A stretch of 6,983 nucleotides of DNA, from positions 1-6,983 of the forward strand of contig JACJYO010000025.1 in the NCBI GenBank assembly GCA_020636075.1, read 5' to 3'. Source of the DNA: Lewinellaceae bacterium. Lineage in GTDB: Bacteria; Bacteroidota; Bacteroidia; Chitinophagales; Saprospiraceae. A program made the position numbers and the translations under genes. Below the pieces are notes generated by a model. The model saw only the letters and a program-made list of their open reading frames with translations, did no database searches and was not told where the DNA came from. Every line of letters starts with the position of its first letter. Position 1 is the first letter of the stretch. This document shows positions 1 to 5,652 of the stretch, piece after piece.

Positions 1-1181
1 CTGTTGAATCGGTGATGCTTGTCCCTGAAAACATCGACATGACCATCAATGCCGACTTCGCAAAAGTCCGGTACACCAACATGGACCTGACGAATCTGGA
101 TGGCCAGATTGTGGTGAAGGACGCTGCCGCGCGGCTCAATGATTTTACCGCAAATGTACTTGGCGGCCAGGTTGCAATTGCTGGACAATACAATACCCAG
201 AATCCGGCAAAACCAATGTTCGATGTGAATCTGGCAATGATGGACATGGGCTTCAAATCGGCTTTTGAAAACTTCATGACCGTGCAAACACTTGCCCCCA
301 TCGCACAGTATATCGATGGCAAGTTCAATACAACGCTCTCCATGAGCGGCTTGTTGGGCAAAGACATGATTCCCGATTTTACCACCTTGTCGGCGGCCGG
401 TTTTCTGGAAACCCTTAATGCCATGGTGCGGAATTTTAAACCACTGAGCGAAATTGGAAGCAAACTCAATGTCAGCTATCTGAGCGGCCTGGAATTACAA
501 AACACCCGGAACTGGTTTGAAGTAAAAGACGGCAATGTTATCGTTAAACCTTTCGATGTTCAAATGAAGGATGTAGCGATGAAGATCGGCGGTTCGCACG
601 GTTTGAACCAGGACATGAACTACCAAATTCTGACCAAAGTGCCGCGCAAGGCCCTGGAGAAAAATGCCGTGGGCAGCGCGGCAAACAGCGGTTTGAAATG
701 GCTATCGGGTGAAGCGTCTAAATTTGGCGTGAACGTAGCGCAAGGCGAATTTATCAATGTCCGCTTCGATCTGACCGGCAATATCAAAAACCCGAAACTG
801 GGCTTCAAAATTTTGCCCAGCGATGGCGAAAGCACCATTCAGGAGGAAGCATCGGATGTGGCCAAGGCTACATTGAATCAGGCCAAGGATTCGCTGCGTG
901 CGGTTGCGTCGAAAGAATTGGAAAAAGCCAAAGAAAAAGCGACTGCCGTAGCCGATAAGGCGCTGGACTCTGCCAAAACCGTTGCCACACAAAAAGTGGA
1001 TGAGTTAAAGGATAAAGCCGTTCAGGAGGCCGGAAAAGTGGTTAATGAAGAGGTTACTAAAAAGGTCGGTGATGAAGCCGGTAAAAAGGTGGACGAAGTG
1101 CTGAACCAAAACAAGACCACGGAAGATGTGAAGAAGAAACTGGAAGAATGGAATCCGCTTAAAAAGAAAAAGAACAACTAA
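1..1181 (+). CDS. AsmA-like envelope protein, C-terminal part (5' end outside window)
   Basis: The frame is open from the left edge (first whole codon at 3) to TAA at 1179-1181, so about 392 C-terminal residues are visible and the start lies upstream. The body alternates short beta-rich stretches such as VIVKPFDVQMKDVAMKIGG, NYQILTKVPRKAL and FINVRFDLTGNIKNPKLGF. This is the style of the AsmA-like C-terminal domain, a repetitive beta-sheet family now linked to lipid transport or outer-membrane homeostasis; the specific role here is inferred. From about nt 850 the protein changes to a roughly 100-residue Lys/Ala/Glu-rich, probably helical tail with recurring AxxxA/KxKA patterns, ending in a basic KKKK stretch. 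Such a tail resembles LEA- or apolipoprotein-like amphipathic helices. The next gene begins 81 nt downstream on the same strand, beyond a strong inverted repeat. The AsmA assignment is by pattern, without a database search. Confidence 0.75.
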   Translation, partial: VESVMLVPENIDMTINADFAKVRYTNMDLTNLDGQIVVKDAAARLNDFTANVLGGQVAIAGQYNTQNPAKPMFDVNLAMMDMGFKSAFENFMTVQTLAPIAQYIDGKFNTTLSMSGLLGKDMIPDFTTLSAAGFLETLNAMVRNFKPLSEIGSKLNVSYLSGLELQNTRNWFEVKDGNVIVKPFDVQMKDVAMKIGGSHGLNQDMNYQILTKVPRKALEKNAVGSAANSGLKWLSGEASKFGVNVAQGEFINVRFDLTGNIKNPKLGFKILPSDGESTIQEEASDVAKATLNQAKDSLRAVASKELEKAKEKATAVADKALDSAKTVATQKVDELKDKAVQEAGKVVNEEVTKKVGDEAGKKVDEVLNQNKTTEDVKKKLEEWNPLKKKKNN

Positions 1182-1189
1182 GTTCAACG

Positions 1190-1244
1190 GGTAGTGGCAG
1201 GGACCCTCGGGTCAGTGTTTAAAAAAATGGTCCCTGCTATTACC
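1190..1244 (+). repeat. 16-bp inverted repeat between the AsmA-like gene and the methyltransferase gene
   Basis: Left arm 1190-1205 and right arm 1229-1244 are complementary at 14 of 16 positions. The two exceptions (G1194/T1240 and G1196/T1238) would be G-U pairs in RNA, so a continuous 16-bp stem can form around a 23-nt loop containing seven A residues. It starts 8 nt after the AsmA-like stop and ends 18 nt before the preferred methyltransferase ATG. No T tract follows, so it is not a classical intrinsic terminator. It may be an attenuating or processing structure, or a relic of a short repeat element. Upstream in-frame starts GTG 1194 and ATG 1227 both fall inside it, which argues against them. 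Confidence 0.6.
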
Positions 1245-1262
1245 ATTGCTCCTGCTGCCCAT

Positions 1263-1952
1263 ATGCATATTCCATTCTGGAAAAAGTGGATTTCACAGGT
1301 ATACCCGCTGACACTGGAAACAGCCAGTTCGGACCAAAACCCCGAACTGGCTGTTGTACTTGACCGCGGCCGCCTCCAGTTGCTGAGCGGCAATGCCATT
1401 TATTCCTGGGATGACCTCTACCACAATTTTTCAATTGCCTTCGGAACCATCGATCTGGATGAGGAATCAATTGAAAATGTGCTGGTGCTGGGCTTTGGCT
1501 TGGGCAGTGTGCCCTTTATTTTGGAAAAAATATTTGACCGCGCTTACCATTATACCGGTGTGGAATGGGACGAAACGGTGGCGGCATTGGCTTCAAAATA
1601 CACCTTGCCGCGTCTGAACAGTCCTATTGAAATTGTGTCGGCGGATGCCGGTGTTTTTTTGGACGTTACCCGGCAACAGTTTGATCTGATCGCGGTGGAT
1701 ATTTTCGAAGACGATCAGACTCCCGTGCAGTTTGAAACTGTTGATTTTTTACAAACCTGCGCCACCCGGCTTAGCCCCGGCGGCCTTTTGATGTATAACC
1801 GGTTGTACAACTCCCCCCTGAATATCCGGAAGACCAGTCGATTCTTTGAGGAGGTGTTTCTTAAAGCATTTCCCGATGGCTGGAAAATAGATACCGGCGG
1901 CAACTGGATGCTGACTGCCCGAAAGCCACAGGTTGCAGGGCAAAGGGCGTAG
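1263..1952 (+). CDS. Spermidine-synthase-like SAM-dependent methyltransferase fold protein
   Basis: The product is a 229-residue protein with a Rossmann methyltransferase fold. The glycine-rich SAM-binding loop VLVLGFGLGSVP is at residues 73-84. An acidic residue ends strand 2 (GVEWDE, E101), an SADAG motif is at 126-130 (D128), and VDIFEDD is at 145-151. This order matches spermidine synthase-like proteins. The family includes true polyamine aminopropyltransferases and many uncharacterised short homologues. The N-terminal segment (NPELAVVLDRGRLQLLSGNAIYS) resembles the small beta domain of spermidine synthases, but the protein is shorter than a typical synthase of about 280 residues. Polyamine synthesis is therefore not assured. 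I chose ATG 1263 because the 23 upstream in-frame codons from GTG 1194 run through an inverted repeat and look unlike the family. No clear Shine-Dalgarno is present. The gene ends 9 nt from the stop of the convergent AhpD-like gene. Confidence 0.8.
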   Translation: MHIPFWKKWISQVYPLTLETASSDQNPELAVVLDRGRLQLLSGNAIYSWDDLYHNFSIAFGTIDLDEESIENVLVLGFGLGSVPFILEKIFDRAYHYTGVEWDETVAALASKYTLPRLNSPIEIVSADAGVFLDVTRQQFDLIAVDIFEDDQTPVQFETVDFLQTCATRLSPGGLLMYNRLYNSPLNIRKTSRFFEEVFLKAFPDGWKIDTGGNWMLTARKPQVAGQRA

Positions 1953-1961
1953 GGCTGTTTT

Positions 1962-2552
1962 TCAAACGTGTTTACCTCTGTTCCAGCCTTTTTTGCCGAG
2001 AAATTGCTTGCCGCTTTCTTCCGCGGCACCTTCAAGCGTGGTACCCATGCTGTCGTTCCAGCGGTTGAGGTAGCCAAAGAGGGCAATTACCCCCAGCATT
2101 TCCACAATTTCCCCTTCATCCCAATACTGGTGCAGGTTTTGGGAAACGGCCTCATCGACGCTATTGGGGATAGTTGACGCTGCAATGGCAAATTCCAGTG
2201 CCGCGCGTTCGGCCTCCGAAAACGCCGGATGTGTTCGAAACGCCCAGATGTTTTCCAGTTGCTCCGCTTCAGCGCCATAGCGTTCGGCAGCGCGGATGGT
2301 ATGCGCCTGACAATACCGGCAACCGGCCGTCATGCTGGCCAAATATCCAATGAGCCGTTTCAGGGCACTGGTTACGCGGCCTTCATTGGCCATCACGGCC
2401 TTGTTCAGTTGGATAAATGCCGTGGCAATGGCCGGCCGCCGTTGCATGGTGAGTACGCTATTTGGGCAAAATCCCAGGGTTTCATTGAAAAATTCGGCCA
2501 GTTTGGCTACTTCAACATTGTGGTCCGGTGCGAGCGGCGTAACTAAGGGCAT
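1962..2552 (-). CDS. Carboxymuconolactone decarboxylase / AhpD-like family protein
   Basis: The protein has 196 residues and is mostly helical. It carries the signature CxxCxxxH-type motif AGCRYCQAHTIRAAERYGA, with C78, C81 and H84 in this numbering. In AhpD-like proteins these residues form the redox-active dithiol and proton relay of an alkylhydroperoxidase. The segment N-terminal to it (RRPAIATAFIQLNKAVM) and the later FSEAERAALEFA helix are typical of the peroxidase-related CMD subgroup of about 190 residues. A role in peroxide or thiol redox defence is inferred; no partner reductase gene is in the window. The frame extends 17 codons further to a TTG at 2603. I prefer ATG at 2552 because it gives the family-like MPLVTPL start. 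The gene is convergent with the methyltransferase and divergent from the DinB-like gene. The shared 92-bp upstream region is AT-rich, and I found no exact Bacteroidota promoter boxes in it. Confidence 0.88.
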   Translation of the reverse strand: MPLVTPLAPDHNVEVAKLAEFFNETLGFCPNSVLTMQRRPAIATAFIQLNKAVMANEGRVTSALKRLIGYLASMTAGCRYCQAHTIRAAERYGAEAEQLENIWAFRTHPAFSEAERAALEFAIAASTIPNSVDEAVSQNLHQYWDEGEIVEMLGVIALFGYLNRWNDSMGTTLEGAAEESGKQFLGKKGWNRGKHV

Positions 2553-2644
2553 GGAATAAAATTTGAAATTTTGAACAGGAAGGTTTGCCGGGTATTTGAG
2601 CAAAGATTGAAGAAAGAATTCGGAAATTTGTTAAAAAACGTGCT

Positions 2645-3151
2645 ATGAAAATTGAAAACGTAAACGATTTTCTGGAATACTACAGCAAGGTGCGCGCCCG
2701 AACCCGACGGGTCGCACTGCTTATCCCGGATACCCAACTCGAATGGACCTATCAACCCGGAAAATTTACACTGGGTGATCTGGTGCGCCATATTGCTGCC
2801 ATCGAACGCTGGTTGTATGCCGAAACGGTTTTCGGGCGACCTGCCGCCTACCAGGGTTGCGGACCTGAGCTGGCTTCGGGAAAAGCAGCAGTACTCGATT
2901 ATTTTGATGCCATGCATGCCGAGTCGGTAGCGCTGTTTCAACAATTGACACCTGAGCAACTCGAAGCCAAAGTGAGCACGCCGGCCGGGTACCCGATCAC
3001 CTGCTGGAAATGGTTGCGCCTGTTGCCGGAACACGAAATTCACCACCGCGGACAGATTTATTTGTACCTCAACCAACTCGGTGTGGCTACGCCGCCGTTG
3101 TACGGATTGAGTTCGGAAGAGGTGCTTGAACTTAGCCAACCCAAGTCATGA
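2645..3151 (+). CDS. DinB-family (DinB/YfiT-like) metal-binding protein
   Basis: This 168-residue protein is predicted to be a four-helix bundle. The DinB metal-binding triad is visible: H49 in LGDLVRHIAAIERW, then H130 and H134 in the PEHEIHHRGQIYLYL segment. The WTYQPGKFTLGDLVRHI opening is characteristic of the family. DinB/YfiT-like proteins bind a divalent metal and include thiol-dependent transferases and hydrolases, but most are uncharacterised, so no substrate is assigned. ATG 2645 is the natural start; no Shine-Dalgarno precedes it, as is usual in Bacteroidota. The stop overlaps the next start in an ATGA arrangement, so this gene and the acetyltransferase are probably co-transcribed and translationally coupled. 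Confidence 0.88.
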   Translation: MKIENVNDFLEYYSKVRARTRRVALLIPDTQLEWTYQPGKFTLGDLVRHIAAIERWLYAETVFGRPAAYQGCGPELASGKAAVLDYFDAMHAESVALFQQLTPEQLEAKVSTPAGYPITCWKWLRLLPEHEIHHRGQIYLYLNQLGVATPPLYGLSSEEVLELSQPKS

Positions 3152-3705
3152 GCATGCAGTACACCACCGTGCAACAGGAGCAGGAAATTCAACAAATCCT
3201 GGCCTTGCAAGCCCTGAATCATCCGATAGCCTTGTCGGATACGGCCATGCAAAAGGAGGGTTTTGTAACCGTCCGGCATGAACCCAATGTCTTGCGCCAG
3301 ATGAATGCACTGTACCCCTCCGTGATTGCTGTAGATGGCGCACAGTTGGCCGGCTACTGCCTGGTAATGCTCCGACAGTTTGCAGAGGCGGTGCCGGTCC
3401 TTGTACCGATGTTCAACCGGCTGGAAAGTCTGACCTGGAACGGAAAATTGCTGCGCGAAAGCCGCTGGTTTGTCATGGGGCAGGTCTGCGTGGCGTTGGG
3501 ATACCGGGGTCAAGGTGTTTTCGACGGGATGTATGCCAAACTAAAGGAGCACTGCCGGGCGGATTTTGATTTTGTGGTTACTCAGGTCGCTGCACGCAAC
3601 GCGCGTTCCTTACGCGCGCATGAGCGCGTTGGCTTTGAAACGGTTGAAATTTATCCCGATGCAGCGGCCGGGGAAATTTGGCATGTTATCGCTATGGACC
3701 TGTAA
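3148..3705 (+). CDS. GNAT-family N-acetyltransferase
   Basis: The protein has 185 residues. Acetyl-CoA-binding motif A is at about 111-132 (GQVCVALGYRGQGVFDGMYA), including the R/Q-x-x-G-x-G/A loop as R120-G121-Q122-G123. Motif B follows as NARSLRAHERVGF at 151-163, with the asparagine and hydrophobic turn typical of the fold. GNAT enzymes move an acetyl group from acetyl-CoA to an amine; the acceptor cannot be predicted here. The ATG overlaps the DinB-like stop by 4 nt (ATGA); an alternative ATG lies two codons later. The gene ends at TAA 3703-3705, and a terminator-like hairpin begins 44 nt further on. The adjoining DinB-like partner suggests a small-molecule modification or detoxification unit, which is inference. 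Confidence 0.88.
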   Translation: MSMQYTTVQQEQEIQQILALQALNHPIALSDTAMQKEGFVTVRHEPNVLRQMNALYPSVIAVDGAQLAGYCLVMLRQFAEAVPVLVPMFNRLESLTWNGKLLRESRWFVMGQVCVALGYRGQGVFDGMYAKLKEHCRADFDFVVTQVAARNARSLRAHERVGFETVEIYPDAAAGEIWHVIAMDL

Positions 3706-3734
3706 GGAGACTACACATGAATACCAGGAGTTAA
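3704..3734 (+). other. Shine-Dalgarno followed by a five-codon reading frame
   Basis: AAGGAG at 3704-3709 overlaps the acetyltransferase stop and stands 7 nt before ATG 3717, which reads only five codons before TAA at 3732-3734. This is the clearest Shine-Dalgarno-like motif I noticed in the window, yet it leads to no gene. It may be chance, or the relic of a third operon gene lost when the repeat array or intron arrived. Confidence 0.25.
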
Positions 3735-3749
3735 AGTTTTCCACCAATA

Positions 3750-3773
3750 AAGCCCGTAGGGCTGTCATTTTTG
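3750..3773 (+). terminator. Repeat copy A: terminator-like hairpin and 5' exon of the intron
   Basis: The stem AGCCC/GGGCT closes a GTA loop (3751-3763) and is followed by GTCATTTTTG. A hairpin plus T run placed 45 nt after the acetyltransferase stop fits an intrinsic terminator for the DinB-GNAT unit. The same 24-nt unit recurs in inverse orientation at 4521-4544 with one mismatch. The last four bases, TTTG at 3770-3773, are the predicted IBS1 of the group II intron that begins at 3774. Confidence 0.7.
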
Positions 3774-4118
3774 GTGCGCCCGGCATGGGCGCAGACTTGG
3801 CGGTGTAAGTCCGCTATACGCTTGGCAGCGAGGAGTATTAGCCAAAGGCAAGGGTGTCCGTCGCGAGGCGGAATCTGAAGGAAGCCGGTGGCAAAGTCCC
3901 GACCTGACGAACAGAAATCGCATATAAGGCCATGATGCGTGGGTGAGTTTGCCAAACAAAACGAAACCCGACCGCTGCCCGGAACGCACTGTGGTAAATG
4001 CGGCAGGTACATGGGATGAAGGTCTGCGTTCTTACCCGGGGAGGTCTGCGACAGCCGGAAGCGAGGCGCGCGCGAGTGCCGGAGCATAAGGCGGCAGAAG
4101 TCAGCAGAGGCCATAGTA

Positions 4119-4136
4119 TCCCGAATGCCTTCGGGA
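4119..4136 (+). ncRNA. Domain III hairpin of the intron
   Basis: TCCCGAA and TTCGGGA form a perfect 7-bp stem around a TGCC loop, directly after the conserved CATAGTA segment. Position and neighbours correspond to domain III in IIC ribozymes. It is followed by AGAAGGGCCGAACG, which I take as the end of domain III, near 4150. Confidence 0.55.
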
Positions 4137-4150
4137 GAAGGGCCGAACGT

Positions 4151-4350
4151 TAGAGTGGAATCCGAGATGAGCTCATTAGTACCTGAGAAGAGGCAGCCAA
4201 TTTCGGGAAACCGGAAACTCACTACCAAAGAATAGGTCGGAAACTGAAGGTACGGTAGGAGTGCTTAACACAGGACTGCATGACCAAGCAGGAAGCGAGC
4301 GGAACAAAAAAAGGGTAAATTCGAAATGCCCAAGACCGTTATGCTCTAAC
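4151..4350 (+). other. Shortened intron domain IV with a 22-codon remnant frame
   Basis: This interval lies between domains III and V, where IIC introns normally carry a reverse transcriptase/maturase gene of more than 1 kb. Here the ATG at 4167, in the usual position for that gene's start, reads only 22 codons (MSSLVPEKRQPISGNRKLTT then KE) to TAG at 4233-4235. I see no RT motif (no YADD box) in any frame. An 8-bp direct repeat CGGAAACT occurs at 4212-4219 and 4238-4245. Internal deletion of the protein gene is the likely origin, but an originally ORF-less lineage is also possible. Confidence 0.5.
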
Positions 4351-4352
4351 GA

Positions 4353-4425
4353 ACCGCCGTGATACGTGACCCGTACGTCCGGTGGTGTGGGGGGACGGAG
4401 GGCTAACGCCCTCCTCCTACCCGAT
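4353..4425 (+). ncRNA. Catalytic domain V and branch-point domain VI of the group II intron
   Basis: Domain V spans 4353-4386. Its lower helix is ACCGCCG/CGGTGGT plus GA/TC, and the CGC catalytic triad is in the 5' strand. A CG bulge (4376-4377) separates it from the upper stem TACG/CGTA. Compared with the IIC reference I remember, it has one extra base in the lower 5' strand (T4360) and a five-base loop (4367-4371). Domain VI is a GC-rich hairpin with stem GGAGGGC/GCCCTCC (4397-4403, 4408-4414) and loop TAAC. Further down the stem A4419 is unpaired, seven bases from the 3' end. That is the expected branch-point geometry. The intron ends CCCGAT at 4425. Confidence 0.8.
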
Positions 4426-4452
4426 TAGAAAATTTCCTCCCCATTTATCTAA

Positions 4453-4492
4453 ACGCCGTAGGCGTGTCATTATAATGCCGCACCTACGGCGC
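4453..4492. repeat. Repeat copies B and C: head-to-head REP-like pair
   Basis: B (+) has stem ACGCC-GTA-GGCGT and C (-) has stem GCGCC-GTA-GGTGC. Their tails meet in the shared palindrome CATTATAATG (4468-4477). CGCCGTAGG at 4454-4462 is exactly complementary to CCTACGGCG at 4483-4491, so the pair can also fold as one larger hairpin. Lacking a T run, it is less terminator-like than copies A and D. Confidence 0.65.
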
Positions 4493-4520
4493 TATCATCT
4501 CGCCCGTCTTAATTCTACTA

Positions 4521-4544
4521 CAAAAATGGCAGCCCTACGGGCTT
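4521..4544 (-). terminator. Repeat copy D: terminator-like hairpin downstream of the nucleoid-protein gene
   Basis: Read on the minus strand the stem AGCCC-GTA-GGGCT is followed by GCCATTTTTG, 41 nt after the stop of the convergent gene. It matches copy A at 23 of 24 positions and then continues TAG, as does the intron's 3' exon. It is therefore both a plausible intrinsic terminator and an uninterrupted copy of the intron target site. Confidence 0.65.
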
Positions 4545-4585
4545 GATTTTGAAAGTATGATGGACTTGTTAACCCCTGATTCACA

Positions 4586-5635
4586 TTACTCTTCGTCTTC
4601 AAAATAAACTTTGTAGTACTTTTTGCCTTTCTCATCGTCATAGCCCCGTTCGATGAGGTCGCGGCGGCCGTGTACGTAAATGTGGAAATTCTTGTCCAGT
4701 TTGATCACAGATTTTAGCACCTTGAATTCTTTGCGCACGGCGGGCGGGCTGATATCGAATTTGTCTTCCAACGGCACAGCGTAGGCTTTGGCATACTCGT
4801 CGCGAAATTCGCGGAAAGCCGCTTGTTGTTCCTCCTCCGGAAATAGCGTTTCAGCGAAGTTGTCGAGTTCAAACTCTTCGTTTTCCTTGAAATAAAGCCC
4901 GGAGCGGTAGAGTGCATCCAACTGGTCGGCGCGGTCCAGGCCAAACTTGTGCGGCAGGCGGTCGTGTATAAACTCGCCGGAGAGGCTGATGTAATGCCGG
5001 GTGTTGAAGTAATTGTCTTCGATTGGGCGCAAACGCAGAAAAGCGTCTTTCCAGAAAGAGCGCTCGCCTTTTTTTGAAACCGTGTCGACGGCGCAAACGC
5101 GGTAACCTTCCGCCTCATCCAGATTGAAAATTAGGGCAGCGGTCTCCAGTTTGCCCGTGGGTATGCCCTCCAATACATTGAGCGTAAAGGACTCAGCGGT
5201 GCGCTCTACCTTGAGGTAAGGATCTTTGGTTTGAATTTTCCACAAGCCGATAGCACTTGCGGGTTCGCCTGCCAAAAGAAGATCATCGAAATAGCTTACA
5301 AAAAACTCACCGCCCTGCACCCGCGCATTGTCGCAATGCTCGTACAACAAACCCGCCAGTTCACCGGCCATTTCCGGTAATGTTTCCGGGTCGTTGAAAA
5401 CGTTCATGCAACACTGATAAACCTGGTGATTGCTGACATCCTCCTCGTGGAAGAAATAAAAAAACTCGGCCGATTTTTCAAACGGCTTCAGAAACGATCC
5501 GATCAGGAGTTCGTGTGCCAGATCGTGCACCGGCACCAGCGTTTGTTTGGGAATACTGACCCCTTCGTATCGGTTTTTGTTGCCAACCCAGGTAATGGCC
5601 AGGCGACGGAGGTTTGCGGAAGCGAAATCGAGCAT
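4586..5635 (-). CDS. Nucleoid-associated protein, NdpA/YejK (37-kDa) family
   Basis: The product has 349 residues. Its length and organisation fit the 37-kDa nucleoid-associated protein family typified by E. coli YejK/NdpA. It has an N-terminal domain opening MLDFASANLRRLAITWVGNK, a central segment with FFVSYFDDLLLAGE (about 111-124), and a VSKKGERSFWKDAFLRLRP block (186-204). The C-terminal part includes PPAVRKEFKVLKSVIKLDKN and ends in an acidic FEDEE tail. Family members associate with the nucleoid; some occur near mobile or phage functions, and their molecular role is poorly known. The frame stays open to a TTG at 5785, but that 50-residue extension is a low-complexity PSNQK-type translation of intergenic repeats. 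ATG 5635 is therefore the start. A hairpin terminator (copy D) follows, and the neighbour upstream is the divergent glycosyltransferase. The assignment is by pattern recognition only. Confidence 0.78.
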   Translation of the reverse strand: MLDFASANLRRLAITWVGNKNRYEGVSIPKQTLVPVHDLAHELLIGSFLKPFEKSAEFFYFFHEEDVSNHQVYQCCMNVFNDPETLPEMAGELAGLLYEHCDNARVQGGEFFVSYFDDLLLAGEPASAIGLWKIQTKDPYLKVERTAESFTLNVLEGIPTGKLETAALIFNLDEAEGYRVCAVDTVSKKGERSFWKDAFLRLRPIEDNYFNTRHYISLSGEFIHDRLPHKFGLDRADQLDALYRSGLYFKENEEFELDNFAETLFPEEEQQAAFREFRDEYAKAYAVPLEDKFDISPPAVRKEFKVLKSVIKLDKNFHIYVHGRRDLIERGYDDEKGKKYYKVYFEDEE

Positions 5636-5652
5636 AATTATGAACTGTTGTA

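Larger units (their letters stand above)
3774..4425 (+). mobile_element. Group IIC-like intron ribozyme lacking a reverse transcriptase ORF (652 nt)
   Basis: The 5' end is GTGCG followed by a GCGCCC/GGGCGC hairpin (3776-3792). Further conserved segments come in ribozyme order: GCAAGGGTGTCC with GAATCTGAAGGAAGC (3848-3885), GAGTTTGC-CAAA-CAAAAC around 3945-3962, CTTACCCGGGGAGGTCTG (4031-4048), and a CAGAAGTCAGCAG...CATAGTA segment (4095-4118). From memory this order and wording closely parallel the Oceanobacillus iheyensis group IIC intron. A domain III hairpin (4119-4136), domain V (4353-4386) and domain VI (4389-4422) follow. Domain IV, where the maturase/reverse transcriptase gene normally sits, is only about 200 nt and holds no RT-like frame. 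CAAA at 3953-3956, at the EBS1 position, pairs with the exon end TTTG. Insertion directly behind a terminator hairpin is the known IIC habit. Splicing or movement would need a protein in trans. Confidence 0.88.
3750..4544. repeat. Array of four REP-like hairpins in two nested inverted pairs, split by the intron
   Basis: Four units share the layout of a 5-bp stem, a GTA loop, the other stem strand, then GNCATTWTW. They are A (+, 3751-3773), B (+, 4453-4477), C (-, 4468-4492) and D (-, 4521-4543). Stems differ but remain paired: AGCCC/GGGCT in A and D, ACGCC/GGCGT in B, GCGCC/GGTGC in C. With the intron removed, A-B and C-D are separated by 28 and 29 nt, making the array nearly symmetrical about position 4472. 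The form recalls REP/BIME elements, which in other bacteria are linked to RAYT (IS200-like) transposases. No such transposase is in this window. Confidence 0.7.

Noticed and set aside
1194..1262. 23-residue N-terminal extension of the methyltransferase
   Set aside because: It begins at GTG inside an inverted repeat and reads through both arms; ATG 1263 gives a more typical N-terminus.
2553..2603. 17-residue N-terminal extension of the AhpD-like protein
   Set aside because: It needs a TTG start, and the ATG at 2552 gives the family-like beginning.
2553..2644. Promoter boxes in the divergent AhpD-like/DinB-like intergenic region
   Set aside because: TTTG-like strings occur, but no TAnnTTTG with a properly spaced TTTG could be found on either strand.
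3566..3808. 80-codon plus-strand frame over the end of the GNAT gene
   Set aside because: It is a shadow of the acetyltransferase in another frame running into the intron; the GNAT frame has clear motifs to its stop.
3731..4228. 165-codon open frame on the minus strand across the intergenic region
   Set aside because: It lies over the plus-strand group II intron RNA and repeat copy A. The translation is Arg/Pro/Cys/His-rich with no recognisable motif; its openness follows from GC-rich structured RNA.
4180..4362. 60-codon open frame in intron domain IV, as a maturase fragment
   Set aside because: It has no ATG start and no RT, maturase or endonuclease motif. It ends inside domain V, so coding is unlikely.
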